A stretch of 64,000 nt of DNA from Streptomyces solicavernae (GTDB lineage Bacteria > Actinomycetota > Actinomycetes > Streptomycetales > Streptomycetaceae). The translations under genes and the position numbers were made by a program. The stretch covers positions 62,001-126,000 of the forward strand of contig NZ_JASCIR010000017.1 of the NCBI RefSeq assembly GCF_029968095.1. The letters are read 5' to 3'. Below the pieces are notes generated by a model that was not told the origin of the DNA, did not search any database, and was given only the letters and a program-made list of their open reading frames with translations. This document shows positions 1 to 8,579 of the stretch, one piece after another (within the stretch, counting starts at the first letter, position 1; every line of letters starts with the position of its first letter).

Positions 1-720
1 GCCGGGGCCGACCGGCTCGCCCATCTTCCAGGTCTTGCCGTGGTCGTCGCTATAGGCGCTGACCGCGTAGTTGGCGCCGTTGTTGCGGATCACGTACTGC
101 TGGATCAGGCGTCCCTTGTAGGGGCCGTGCCGCAGTTGAATGCCCTCGCCGGAGGCCGCGAACATGCCTCCCCAGGCGGGGTTCTTGATGTCGGCGGTGA
201 TCCGCTCGTGCTTCCAGGTGAGGCCGTCGTCGTCGGAATAGCTGTAGTCGGCCTGCAGGATGTCCGGGTCGGACTCGTCGTTGCCGGTGGCCGAGCCGAG
301 GAAGCCCTGGTTCACGGACGCAGCGTAGAAGACGAAGACGCGTCCGGTCTCGCGGTCCACGAGCAGGCTCGGATCGCCGTAGCCCTTGGGGGCCGCGTCC
401 TTGCGGATGGTCTGCTGCGCCTGCCAGGTCGCGCCGCCGTCAGTGCTGCGGCGCAGCACTATGCCCAGGTTGCCGGGCAGATCGCTGAGCGTGGGGCGGG
501 CGTCGTAGGCGGCGAGCAGGGTGCCCTTGGTGGTCCTGGTCAGCGCGGGGATGCGGTAGTACGGCGAACCGGTGCCCGCGGTCGCCAGGTCCTGCGAGGT
601 GAGTGTTCCGGTCGTGGCGCCGTTGGCACTGGTCGTCGTGGCGCCGTTGGCACTGGTCGTCGTGGCGGCCACTACGGCGAGCGCCGCGGCGAGGGTGGCC
701 AGGGTGACTCTTCGCTGCAT
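1..720 (-). CDS. secreted exo-alpha-sialidase (partial, C-terminus beyond window)
   Basis: I translated the minus strand from the ATG at 720; the frame is open for 240 codons to the window edge. Residues 1 to about 25 form a signal peptide (MQRR, then a hydrophobic Ala/Val stretch). YRIPAL near residue 55 is the sialidase F/YRIP motif that carries the catalytic-site arginine. Three Asp-boxes are visible (STDGGATW, SDDDGLTW, SDDHGKTW), as expected for a six-bladed propeller. The family cleaves terminal sialic acid from glycans outside the cell. A 24-bp repeat duplicates eight residues just after the signal peptide. The GntR-type gene beside it shares operator-like palindromes with it, so a sialic-acid-responsive pair is plausible. 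The catalytic Tyr/Glu region lies outside the window. Confidence 0.88.
   Translation of the reverse strand, partial: MQRRVTLATLAAALAVVAATTTSANGATTTSANGATTGTLTSQDLATAGTGSPYYRIPALTRTTKGTLLAAYDARPTLSDLPGNLGIVLRRSTDGGATWQAQQTIRKDAAPKGYGDPSLLVDRETGRVFVFYAASVNQGFLGSATGNDESDPDILQADYSYSDDDGLTWKHERITADIKNPAWGGMFAASGEGIQLRHGPYKGRLIQQYVIRNNGANYAVSAYSDDHGKTWKMGEPVGPG
611..665. repeat. 24-bp tandem repeat in the sialidase N-terminus
   Basis: The word gtcgtggcgccgttggcact starts at 611 and again at 635, a period of 24 bp, with a partial third copy. It encodes two in-frame copies of an eight-residue Thr/Ser/Ala/Asn-rich segment directly after the signal peptide, so length changes would not break the frame. 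Confidence 0.8.
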
Positions 721-810
721 GGACGGAAAACCTCTTCTCGATGGGGGGTGAGGAGTGCGTCGCGCGGCGCAGCACGGAGACATGGAGTGCGGCAGTGATC
801 AACACAATGA

Positions 811-827
811 CAGACGTCTGATGTCTG
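811..827. promoter_or_regulatory. operator-like palindrome upstream of the sialidase gene
   Basis: CAGACGTCTG (811-820) is a perfect 10-bp palindrome followed by atgtctg, so two CAGAC/GTCTG half sites repeat here. It lies about 90 bp upstream of the sialidase start. Closely related words occur at 1775-1796 before the GntR-type gene. Tandem half sites of this kind suit a dimeric FadR-subfamily regulator. That this regulator binds here is inference. Confidence 0.5.
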
Positions 828-925
828 CTGTTTCCGGGACCTTAAGGTTCTCCGCAGCACTCGTCAAGTGCCGGGCAGCATGGCGCAGTTCGGGGCGGCA
901 CTGACCGCGGACCCGATACGACGAA

Positions 926-957
926 GCGGCGCACACCCCCATCGGGGTGTGCGCCGC
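926..957 (-). terminator. intrinsic terminator after the GntR-type gene
   Basis: A 14-bp perfect stem (gcggcgcacacccc at 926-939 and its complement at 944-957) with a 4-nt loop sits 18 bp past the stop codon of the regulator gene. There is no U-tract, which is usual for Streptomyces terminators. Confidence 0.7.
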
Positions 958-974
958 CAGGCCGGATCGCCGGA

Positions 975-1727
975 TCAGTGGCGGGCTCGGGCCTCCGCGA
1001 TCCGCCGGCGCACCGGTTCGTAGTGCTCGCTCAGAGCCGCGGCGAACTCGACGGCATCGCGGGCGCGCGCGGCGTCCACGATGCGCTGGTGGTGGGCGAT
1101 GGTCGCCGCCTCGTGCTCGTGCGTGAACACGTCGAGGTGCGGGGCGACGATGACGTACACGTCCCAGAACGCCGCGGACAGCTGTCCGATGAGGTCGTTG
1201 CCGAGCGGGGCCACGAGCAGCGCGTGAAAGGACCGGTCGGCGTCGACGAAGCCGTTCCCCTTGCCCACGCCCGCCTCGCGCATCACGTCGACGTGGCCCT
1301 GGAGCCGGTCGATCTGCTCCGCGTCGAGCGCTGCGACGAGCCGCTCGGCCATGCCCCGCTCGAAGAGCTCACGCACCTCGATGAGATCGGCCATGACCTG
1401 GAAGTCGTCGTCGGGACTGAGCAGCCCGCGGAAGGTGAGGCTCTCGACCAGGGCCGACATGCTCAGGCGGCCCACATAGGTGCCGTGCCCGTGGCGCACC
1501 TCGACGATATCGAGCGCGGTGAGGATCCTGATGGCCTCGCGCACGCTGGAGCGGCTCGCACCGAGCGCCTCGCACAAGGCGGACTCGGTGGGCAGTGGAT
1601 CGCCGGGGCGGAGCTTGTTCCGGAGAATGTACGACTTGATGCCGTCGACGACTTCCTGCCTCAGCGGCTGCCGTGCCGACTTGGCTTCCGGCACTACCGG
1701 ACTCACCACCTTCTGGCCCACCGCCAC
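975..1727 (-). CDS. GntR-family (FadR subfamily) transcriptional regulator
   Basis: 250 residues from the GTG at 1727, chosen because GGGAGGGGG lies 6 nt upstream; an upstream in-frame ATG would run through the operator-like palindrome. The N-terminal winged helix (about residues 15-85) contains the GntR signature around LPTESALCEALGASRSSVREA, and the wing ends in HGTYVG. The rest is an all-helical FCD effector domain with His residues that often bind metal or a carboxylate ligand. FadR-subfamily proteins sense sugar acids or organic acids; with a sialidase downstream, a NanR-like role is a reasonable guess. The effector cannot be read from the sequence. Confidence 0.82.
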   Translation of the reverse strand: MAVGQKVVSPVVPEAKSARQPLRQEVVDGIKSYILRNKLRPGDPLPTESALCEALGASRSSVREAIRILTALDIVEVRHGHGTYVGRLSMSALVESLTFRGLLSPDDDFQVMADLIEVRELFERGMAERLVAALDAEQIDRLQGHVDVMREAGVGKGNGFVDADRSFHALLVAPLGNDLIGQLSAAFWDVYVIVAPHLDVFTHEHEAATIAHHQRIVDAARARDAVEFAAALSEHYEPVRRRIAEARARH

Positions 1728-1774
1728 CTCTTGCCCCCTCCCTCTGGTCGGACCACCTTCCCACACTATCAAGG

Positions 1775-1796
1775 CATCTGATATCAGACATCTGAC
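1775..1796. promoter_or_regulatory. operator-like palindromes upstream of the GntR-type gene
   Basis: TCTGATATCAGA (1777-1788) is a perfect 12-bp palindrome, and a second half site, CAGACATCTGA, overlaps it. The same CAGAC/ATCTG words are found at 811-827 before the sialidase gene. The position, about 50 bp upstream of the GTG at 1727, fits autoregulation. Confidence 0.5.
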
Positions 1797-1884
1797 GCCC
1801 AAGTGGTGGGCCGTTGACCGCACTTGCCGCCAGAACGGCCACTTCCCCGGCCGTCATGGCCGCCGACTTCGGCATGAGCCGCGG

Positions 1885-3285
1885 TCACGGGGCAGGCGGG
1901 CACCTCCACGGCGCCGCCCGCTCCAGCTGCCCGGCGAGGGCAAGGAGCACACCCTCGCCGCCGAGGGGCGCGGCGAACTGGACGCCCAGCGGCAGGCCTT
2001 CGCCGTCGCGGCCGAAGGGGACCGACATAGCGGGCATGCCGGTGACGTTGTGGACGCTGGTGAAGGCGGCGTAGACGGAGGCGTGCTCGTAGACCGACTC
2101 CGGGCGGGTCGTGTCGAGCGTGCCGAGCCGCGGTGTCGGACGCGCGAGGGTCGGGCTGAGCAGCACGTCGCACTCGCGGAACGCGGCGCCGGCCTCCCAG
2201 CCGATCTCCTGGGCGCGGCGCAGCGCGCGGCTCACGTCGGCCGCGGGCAGGGCCCGGTAGTGCTCGTACAGGACGCGAGTGAAGGGTTCGATGTCGTCGT
2301 CCGCCAGGGGCCTGCCGAGGTCCGCGAGGCGGGCGTCGATCTGCGCCACGAGGTCTGCGCCCATCAGGACCCCGGATGTCCGGCCGACGTCCTCGGGCCG
2401 GTAGTGGGCGGTGGCCTGTACGACGTCGTGGCCGAGGCGTTCGCACAGCTTGCCCGCGCCGCGTGCGGCGGCCGCGCACTCCGGGTGCACGTCCGGTCCG
2501 TCGGGCAGTTCGGTGAGCAGGCCGATCCGCAGTCTTCCCGGGTCGCGGCGGGCGAGTTCCGCGAACGGGGCCGACGGTTCGGGGGCCGCGTACGCGTCGC
2601 CGGGGAGCGGGCCTGCCGCGACGTCGAGCAGCAGCGCGCTGTCCCGCACAGTCATGGTGATGGCGTGGTGCCCGGAGACGAGGCCCGACAGGGTGGTGGG
2701 CCGCGGGGCGGGCGAGACCCTGCCGCGGCTGGGCTTGAGGCCGAAGAGGCCGCAGGCCGCTGCCGGGATCCGGATCGAGCCCCCGCCGTCGCTCGCGTGC
2801 GCGACGGGGACCAGGCCGGCGGCCACCGCCGCCGCCGAGCCGCCGCTTGAGCCGCCCGGCGAGTGCGCGGGGCTCCACGGGTTGCGGGTGGGGCCGTGGA
2901 GTACCGGTTCGGTGGAGGCGTTGAGACCCAGTTCGGGCGTGTTGGTGGTGCCGAGCACGACCGCTCCCGCCCGCCGGTAGCGGGCCACGAGCTCGCTGTC
3001 GCGCCGGGCGGTCACGGCGGCGAACAGCCTGCTGCCGCCGGTCGCGGGCAGACCGTCGACCTCGGTGCCGAGGTCCTTGACGAGGATGGGTACGCCGTGC
3101 AGCGGGCCGTCCGGCAGCCCCGCCGCCACTTCTGCGCGGGCTGCTTCGAAGCGGGTGTGGATCACCGCGCCGAGCCCCGGGCCACGGTCCTCTATGCGGG
3201 CGATCGCCTCCTCGGTGACGGCCTTGGCGTCCCGCTCTCCGCTCCTGACGGCCGCGGCGGTGGCGTGGGCGTCCGGGCCGCTCAC
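1885..3285 (-). CDS. amidase (amidase-signature family)
   Basis: 466 residues from the GTG at 3285, which overlaps the stop of the upstream flavin reductase gene by 4 nt (GTGA). The Ser-cisSer-Lys triad regions are all present: Lys in VKDLG, the Gly/Ser loop GGSSGGSAAAVA, and the nucleophile region DGGGSIRIPAA. The family hydrolyses amide bonds in a wide range of small molecules in the cytoplasm. It is the last gene of the ABC importer operon, so its substrate probably enters through that importer. In this steroid island a steroid amide, such as an amino-acid-conjugated bile acid, is an attractive but untested substrate. Known bile-salt hydrolases mostly belong to the unrelated Ntn fold. Confidence 0.85.
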   Translation of the reverse strand: MSGPDAHATAAAVRSGERDAKAVTEEAIARIEDRGPGLGAVIHTRFEAARAEVAAGLPDGPLHGVPILVKDLGTEVDGLPATGGSRLFAAVTARRDSELVARYRRAGAVVLGTTNTPELGLNASTEPVLHGPTRNPWSPAHSPGGSSGGSAAAVAAGLVPVAHASDGGGSIRIPAAACGLFGLKPSRGRVSPAPRPTTLSGLVSGHHAITMTVRDSALLLDVAAGPLPGDAYAAPEPSAPFAELARRDPGRLRIGLLTELPDGPDVHPECAAAARGAGKLCERLGHDVVQATAHYRPEDVGRTSGVLMGADLVAQIDARLADLGRPLADDDIEPFTRVLYEHYRALPAADVSRALRRAQEIGWEAGAAFRECDVLLSPTLARPTPRLGTLDTTRPESVYEHASVYAAFTSVHNVTGMPAMSVPFGRDGEGLPLGVQFAAPLGGEGVLLALAGQLERAAPWRCPPAP

Positions 3286-4517
3286 GCCACGTACCCTTCG
3301 GGCTTGCCCCAGCTCGCGTGGCGGGTGGTGCCGCGGTCGGTGAGGACGCAGCGGGTTCCGGTGAAGTTGGTCGGCATGCACTTGTTGCAGTGGATGCACA
3401 GGGACGGCGTATCGGCGTTCTTCTGCAGGCGGTTGATCAGGTCGGGCTCCCGCAGCAGGGCCCTGGCCATCGCCACGAACTCGAAGCCCTCCCGCATCGC
3501 CAGGTCCATGACCGGTTTGCCGGTGATCCCGCCAAGGAGGATCATCGGCAGGTCCACGGCGGCCCGGATCTGGCGTGCGTCCTCCAGGAGATAGGCGTCC
3601 CGGTAGGGGTAGCTGTGCAGGAACCGCTTGCCGACCGCCTTCACCCCGAGCTTGATCGGCTGCGGCATGACATCGGCGAACTCCCCCAGCGGCGCGTCGC
3701 CCTTGAAGAGGTACATCGGGTTGAGGAGGGAACTGCCCGCAGTCATCTCCAACGCGTCGACGGTGCCGTCCTGTTCGAGCCACCGCGCCACCGGGATGGC
3801 CTCGTCCAGCCAGAAGCCGCCGGGCACACCGTCGTCCATGTTCATCTTCGCGATGACCGCGATACGGCCGCCGACCGCGTCCCGTACGGCCTTCATGATC
3901 TCGCGGGCGAACCTGGCCCGGTTCTCCAGGCTGCCGCCGTAGGCGTCGGTGCGGTGGTTGACCCTGGGGCTGAGGAACGAACTGGCCAGGTAGTTGTGGC
4001 CCAGGTGCACCTCGACGGCGTCGAAGCCCGCCTCGACGGCGCGGCGCGCCGCCTCTGCATGAGCCTCGGTGATACGCCGGATGTCCGCTACGGACGCCTC
4101 CTGCGCCCAGCTCAGCGAGGTCGCGTGAAAGTGCTTCGACGGGGAGAGAGCCGGGGCGCCGTTGGCCTTGGGGCTGGCAACAGGGCCGCCGTGACCGATC
4201 TGCGCGGACACCGCGGCGCCCTCGGCGTGCACGGCGTCGGTCAGCCGGCGCAGCCCCGGCATCGCCTCGTCGGTCCAGTAGATCTGATGCCGGTCGGTGC
4301 GCCCCTCCCGGGCGACCGCGCAGTACGCGACGGTCGTCATGCCGACGCCGCCCCTTGCGTAGGCCACGTGGAAGTCCAGCAGGTCCCGGGTGACGAGCGA
4401 CCTGTGGCTGAGTCCCTCGTACGTGGCGGCCTTGATGACGCGGTTGCGGAGCTGGAGGGGGCCGATTCCGGCGGGGGCGAAGACGTCGGGGGCGGGCGGC
4501 TGGGGACTGGTCGTCAC
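3282..4517 (-). CDS. NADH:flavin oxidoreductase (Old Yellow Enzyme / 2,4-dienoyl-CoA-reductase type)
   Basis: 411 residues from the GTG at 4517, overlapping the upstream ATPase stop by 4 nt. It has an OYE-like TIM barrel: GHGGP in the active-site region, YGGSLENRARF, and GGITGKP near the phosphate-binding end. A Cys cluster (CIHCNKC and a later C) near the C-terminus matches the 4Fe-4S ligands of the dienoyl-CoA-reductase branch, but the C-terminal NAD(P)H-binding domain of that branch is missing. Bile-acid enzymes BaiCD/BaiH belong to this wider family and act on 3-oxo-delta4 steroids. Its place between importer and amidase suggests early processing of the imported compound. The exact substrate is unknown. 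Confidence 0.8.
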   Translation of the reverse strand: MTTSPQPPAPDVFAPAGIGPLQLRNRVIKAATYEGLSHRSLVTRDLLDFHVAYARGGVGMTTVAYCAVAREGRTDRHQIYWTDEAMPGLRRLTDAVHAEGAAVSAQIGHGGPVASPKANGAPALSPSKHFHATSLSWAQEASVADIRRITEAHAEAARRAVEAGFDAVEVHLGHNYLASSFLSPRVNHRTDAYGGSLENRARFAREIMKAVRDAVGGRIAVIAKMNMDDGVPGGFWLDEAIPVARWLEQDGTVDALEMTAGSSLLNPMYLFKGDAPLGEFADVMPQPIKLGVKAVGKRFLHSYPYRDAYLLEDARQIRAAVDLPMILLGGITGKPVMDLAMREGFEFVAMARALLREPDLINRLQKNADTPSLCIHCNKCMPTNFTGTRCVLTDRGTTRHASWGKPEGYVA

Positions 4518-5545
4518 GGAAGGCTCCTCGTGGACTCGATGTGGTGGCAGGCGATCCGGTGCCCCGGGGCGATCTCCCGGAGGCCGGGTGCCTCCGCGGC
4601 GCACCGGTCGGTGGCCAGCGGGCACCGGGTACGGAACCGGCAGCCCGAGGGCGGATCGAGTGGTGAAGGCAACTCGGCCGCCACGACCGCCGGTTCAGCG
4701 GAGGCACCGGGGTGCGCGGGGGAGCCGTCGCCGCTGCGCTGGGCCTCGGGCAGGGAGGCCAGAAGCAGGCGGGTGTACGGGTGGGCTGCTGCCAGGTGCA
4801 TGCCGTCGGACGGCAGCACCTCGCAGACCTTGCCGAGGTACATGACCATGACCTCGTCGCTGATGTTCTTGACGACGGAGACGTCATGGGCGATGAACAC
4901 CATGCTCAGGCCGCGTTCCCTGGTCGTGGTCTCCAGGAGGTTCAGGATCTGGGCCTGCACGGACACGTCCAGGCTGGAGACGGGCTCGTCGCAGATCAGC
5001 ACCTCCGGGTCGAGCATCAACGCCCGTGCGATGCACACCCGTTGGCACTGGCCTCCGGACAGCTCGTGCGGCCTGCGGTCCCGTACGGTCTCCGGGTCGA
5101 GGCCGACCGCCCGCAGGATCGCGTCGACCTCGGTGTCCTTGTCCGCCGCTGCGCGGCCCCAGATCGACGGGCCCTCCCACACCAGGTCCTTGACCTTGCG
5201 GCGCGGATTCAGGGCGGACACCGGGTCCTGCATGATGATCTGGATCCGGGCCCGCGCCCGGCGCAGCTCCTCGGGGCCGAGGGCGGTGAGTTCCTCGGCC
5301 CCGAGCCGGACGGTGCCGGAGTCGGGGGGCGGCAGCTGGATGAGGGCTCGGCCGACGGTCGACTTCCCGCAGCCGGACTCGCCGAGGATGCCGAGGGTCC
5401 GGCCCGCCGGCAGGTCGAGGTCCACGCCGGAGACTGCGTGCACCTTCTGGCCGCGGCCCACCGGAAACTCCACGACCAGGGCGCGGGCGGTGAGTGCGGG
5501 GCGCGCGGGCTCCGGGGCGGCGGGAGCGTGGGGGGCGAGGGTCAT
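4514..5545 (-). CDS. oligopeptide/dipeptide-type ABC transporter ATPase (DppF/OppF)
   Basis: 343 residues from the ATG at 5545, overlapping the upstream ATPase stop as ATGA. Walker A is GESGCGKST, the ABC signature is LSGGQ, and Walker B is VLICDEPVSSLD. The C-terminal Cys-rich tail (PPSGCRFRTRCPLA and following) is typical of Opp/Dpp ATPases. It pairs with the ATPase encoded just upstream to power import. The family carries peptides but also many other solutes, and the operon's steroid-island operators argue against simple peptide nutrition. Confidence 0.88.
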   Translation of the reverse strand: MTLAPHAPAAPEPARPALTARALVVEFPVGRGQKVHAVSGVDLDLPAGRTLGILGESGCGKSTVGRALIQLPPPDSGTVRLGAEELTALGPEELRRARARIQIIMQDPVSALNPRRKVKDLVWEGPSIWGRAAADKDTEVDAILRAVGLDPETVRDRRPHELSGGQCQRVCIARALMLDPEVLICDEPVSSLDVSVQAQILNLLETTTRERGLSMVFIAHDVSVVKNISDEVMVMYLGKVCEVLPSDGMHLAAAHPYTRLLLASLPEAQRSGDGSPAHPGASAEPAVVAAELPSPLDPPSGCRFRTRCPLATDRCAAEAPGLREIAPGHRIACHHIESTRSLP

Positions 5546-6555
5546 ACCGTGGCCTCCTTGGCTGCGCCCAGCGGGTGGTGACAGGCGACCGCGCCGCCGG
5601 TGTCGTCACCCGCGCGGGCGGTGAGGGCGGGCGGCTGAGCCGTACAGAGGTCCGTGGCCAGCCTGCACCGGGGCGCGAACCGGCAGCCGGGCGGCGGGTT
5701 CAGCAGATTGGGCGGGCGTCCCTCGATGGCGGGGAGCAGCGTGTGCGGAGGCAGGCCCAGGTGCGGGATCGAGGCGATCAGGGCCCGGCTGTACGGGTGC
5801 TCGGGGTTGTCGAACACCTCGGTGGTACGGGCGTGTTCGACGAGGCGGCCCGCGTACATCACGGCGACACGGTCGGTCCGTCCGGCGATGGTGCCCAGGT
5901 CGTGGCTGATGAGGATGGTCGCCATCTCCAGTTCCTCGCCGAGGGACTGCAGCAGGTCGAGGATCTGCTTCTGCACGGTGACGTCGAGCGCGGTGGTGGG
6001 TTCGTCGGCGATCAGCAGCCGGGGGCCGCAGGCGAGCGCCATGGCGATGACCACGCGCTGGCGCATGCCGCCGGAGAGTTCGTGCGGATACTGGCGCGCA
6101 CGCCGGGCCGGTTCGGGGATGCCGACCTGGCGCAGCAACTCCACGGCCCGCTCCCGGGATGCGGCGCGGCTGAGGCCGAGATGGAGGCGGACGCTCTCCG
6201 ACAGGTGCCGCCCGATCTTCTTCACCGGGTTCAGGGAGGTCATCGGGTCCTGGAAGACCATGGCGACCTCGGTGCCCCACAGGGCCCGGCGCCCGGCCGG
6301 GGAGAGAGCGTGCACGTCCTTGCCGCCGAGGAGCACGGAACCGGTCACGGAGGTTCCGGGGCCGTCGGTGATCAGGCCCATCAGGGTGCGGCCGAGGACG
6401 GACTTGCCGGAGCCGGACTCTCCGACGATGCCCAGGGTCTCCCCGCGGGCCAGTGACAGTGAGACGCCGTCGACGGCGCGCATGGCGCCGCGCGGGGTGC
6501 GGAACACGGTGGCCACGTCGGTGGCCCGGAGCAGGGGTGCGGGTGCGGACGTCAC
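5542..6555 (-). CDS. oligopeptide/dipeptide-type ABC transporter ATPase (DppD/OppD)
   Basis: 337 residues from the GTG at 6555, which overlaps the permease stop by 4 nt; a longer start would run further into the permease gene. Walker A is GESGSGKS, the signature is LSGGMRQRV, and Walker B is LLIADEPTTALD. The C-terminal tail PPPGCRFAPRC matches the Opp/Dpp family. It is the first of the two ATPases of this importer. Confidence 0.88.
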   Translation of the reverse strand: MTSAPAPLLRATDVATVFRTPRGAMRAVDGVSLSLARGETLGIVGESGSGKSVLGRTLMGLITDGPGTSVTGSVLLGGKDVHALSPAGRRALWGTEVAMVFQDPMTSLNPVKKIGRHLSESVRLHLGLSRAASRERAVELLRQVGIPEPARRARQYPHELSGGMRQRVVIAMALACGPRLLIADEPTTALDVTVQKQILDLLQSLGEELEMATILISHDLGTIAGRTDRVAVMYAGRLVEHARTTEVFDNPEHPYSRALIASIPHLGLPPHTLLPAIEGRPPNLLNPPPGCRFAPRCRLATDLCTAQPPALTARAGDDTGGAVACHHPLGAAKEATV

Positions 6556-7592
6556 AGTTTCACGCTCCGGGAGTCCCACCGCTGACGAGCCTTCTCGCCG
6601 ACGATGTTGAAGGCGAACACGGTGAGGAAGAGAAACGCCCCCGGCACCAGGACGATGTGCGGATGCGCCTCGAAGACGTCGCCCTCCCCTTCGGCGATCA
6701 TGTTTCCCCAGGTGGGCTCGGGCGGCTGGATGCCGAGCCCGAGGAAGCTCAGGGACGCCTCGGCGACGATCAGGACCGAGATCATCACGACGGCGAGCGA
6801 AGTGATGGGCAGCAGTACGTTCGGCAGCAGCTCACGCGCCATGATGCGCGAGCGTTTGGCGCCCATGGCCCGTGCGGCGGTGACGAATTCGCGGTTGGCG
6901 TACGCCACGGTGGTGGCCCGGCTCAGCCGCACCATGCCGGGGACGGTGAGCAGGGACAGGGACAGGGCGACGTTGCGCAGCCGCGGTTCGAGGACCGTGG
7001 CAAGGGCGATGAGCAGAATCAGCGGGGGCACGGCGAGCAGTGCGTTCGTGGCGATGCCCACCATCCGGTCCACCGCCTTCTGGAAGTAGCCGGCGACGAT
7101 CCCGACGAGTCCTCCGACGACCGTTCCCACGACGACGGCCGTGAGCGAGATCAGGAGCGAGGACCGCGCGCCGTACAGGGACCGGGCCAGCAGGTCGAGG
7201 CCGGAGCCGTTGGTGCCGAGGGGATGCGGGCCGGTGAACGTCGGGGTAGCGAAGACCGGTTCGGTGACGGTGGCCGCGACGTCCCGGTCCTCGCCGAGCG
7301 GCAGCCATCCCACGAAGGCGATGGCAAGGGCGAGCAGCACCAGCCAGACGGCGGACGCCCAGAAGACGATGTCGAAGCCCGGCCCGGCCAGCGCCTTGCC
7401 GACCCGCGAGGCGCCGCTGAGGAACAGGCCGATGCCGAGCAGCGCGATGCCCGCCTTGGCAGGTGCGATGAGTACGGAGGTGGTGGCACCGAACACCAGC
7501 AGGACGAGGCCGGTGACGGCGAGGGTCGTCGTCACCAGGACAGGTGGTGCGAGCGCGGATCGCGTCCGCGGGGCGATCTCAGACATGGACAC
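6552..7592 (-). CDS. ABC transporter permease (DppC/OppC type)
   Basis: 346 residues from the GTG at 7592, which has GAGG 7 nt upstream; an ATG two codons later is an alternative. The permease core has the EAA-type cytoplasmic loop (FVTAARAMGAKRSRIMARELLPN) and the usual six helices. The N-terminal part is longer than in textbook DppC: two or three extra hydrophobic segments (about residues 15-95) precede the usual loop with LGTNGSGLDLLARSLYGAR. It forms the membrane channel with the permease encoded upstream. Confidence 0.86.
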   Translation of the reverse strand: MSMSEIAPRTRSALAPPVLVTTTLAVTGLVLLVFGATTSVLIAPAKAGIALLGIGLFLSGASRVGKALAGPGFDIVFWASAVWLVLLALAIAFVGWLPLGEDRDVAATVTEPVFATPTFTGPHPLGTNGSGLDLLARSLYGARSSLLISLTAVVVGTVVGGLVGIVAGYFQKAVDRMVGIATNALLAVPPLILLIALATVLEPRLRNVALSLSLLTVPGMVRLSRATTVAYANREFVTAARAMGAKRSRIMARELLPNVLLPITSLAVVMISVLIVAEASLSFLGLGIQPPEPTWGNMIAEGEGDVFEAHPHIVLVPGAFLFLTVFAFNIVGEKARQRWDSRSVKL

Positions 7593-8547
7593 GTCGCGTC
7601 CTCGGGTCGAGGTGGCCGTACGAGAAGTCGATGCCGGCGTTGATCACCACGTAGATGACCGCGATGGTCAGCACGGCGCCCTGCACCATCGGATAGTCGC
7701 CCTGGTTCGCGGCGTTGACGACGAGCGATCCCATGCCGGGCAGCGAGAAGAGGTACTCCACGATCACGGTGCTGCCGATCAGCCGGCCCAGGCTCAGGCC
7801 GAGCAGCGTCACGAGGGAGAACGAGGAGGGGCGCAACGCGTCGGTGAACAGGATCCGCAGCGGGCTCATGCCCTTGGCGCGCGCGGCGAGGATGAAGTCC
7901 TCGCGGAGCGTGACGATCAGGTCGCCGCGCAACACCCGGGCGAACATGGCGAGTTCGACCAGGGCCACGGTGAGCGCGGGCAGGAAGGCGTGGTGCAGAT
8001 TGCCGAGGAGGTCTCCGTCGCCGATCCGCACCCACTCGGACCGGGGGAACCAGCCGAGCGAGTTGACCATCACCATGACAAGGAGCAGTCCGGCCAGGAA
8101 GCTGGGCACCGACAGGACGGCGAAGGTGCCCGCCCCGATGATCCGGTCGGCGATCCCGCCCTCGCGGTACGCGGACCACATGGCCAGGGGCACGGCGATC
8201 AGCAGGGCGATGAGCAGGCCCAGCACCGCGATCTCCGCGCTCACCGGCAGCGCAGAGACCACCCGGTCGCTCACTTCGCTCTGCGGCGGCACGACCGACC
8301 GGCCGAGATCGCCGGTGAGCACACCGCCGAGCCAGTCGAAGTACCGGGTGTGCAACGGCTGGTCGAGGCCCAGCTCGTGGCGGAGTTCGGCGTACTCGGA
8401 CGGCGGCCGTCCGGGGCCGAGGATGTCGACCGCCGGGTCGCCCGGCAACAGGACCACCAGGGAGAAGACGCCGACGCTGACGATGCACAGCACTCCCGCC
8501 AGTTCCAGCACCCTCAGGGCGAGGCGGCGCAGTGCGGCGGCACTCAT
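7579..8547 (-). CDS. ABC transporter permease (DppB/OppB type)
   Basis: 322 residues from the ATG at 8547, with a strong AGGAGGAACC ribosome site. The first helix lies at about residues 10-35, followed by the periplasmic-type loop with LPGDPAVDILGPG, and then the permease domain with an EAA loop (FILAARAKGMSPLRILF). Order and spacing (binding protein, B, C, D, F) are those of Opp/Dpp importers. Confidence 0.88.
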   Translation of the reverse strand: MSAAALRRLALRVLELAGVLCIVSVGVFSLVVLLPGDPAVDILGPGRPPSEYAELRHELGLDQPLHTRYFDWLGGVLTGDLGRSVVPPQSEVSDRVVSALPVSAEIAVLGLLIALLIAVPLAMWSAYREGGIADRIIGAGTFAVLSVPSFLAGLLLVMVMVNSLGWFPRSEWVRIGDGDLLGNLHHAFLPALTVALVELAMFARVLRGDLIVTLREDFILAARAKGMSPLRILFTDALRPSSFSLVTLLGLSLGRLIGSTVIVEYLFSLPGMGSLVVNAANQGDYPMVQGAVLTIAVIYVVINAGIDFSYGHLDPRTRRVHV

Positions 8548-8579
8548 GGTTCCTCCAGGTCTGCCTGGTGCGGAGGGCC

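Noticed and set aside
1885..4887. A 1000-codon open frame on the minus strand covering three genes
   Set aside because: Only its last 466 codons (from 3285) encode a known protein, the amidase. The upstream part is an alternative frame over the flavin reductase and ATPase genes, which have full family motifs in their own frames.
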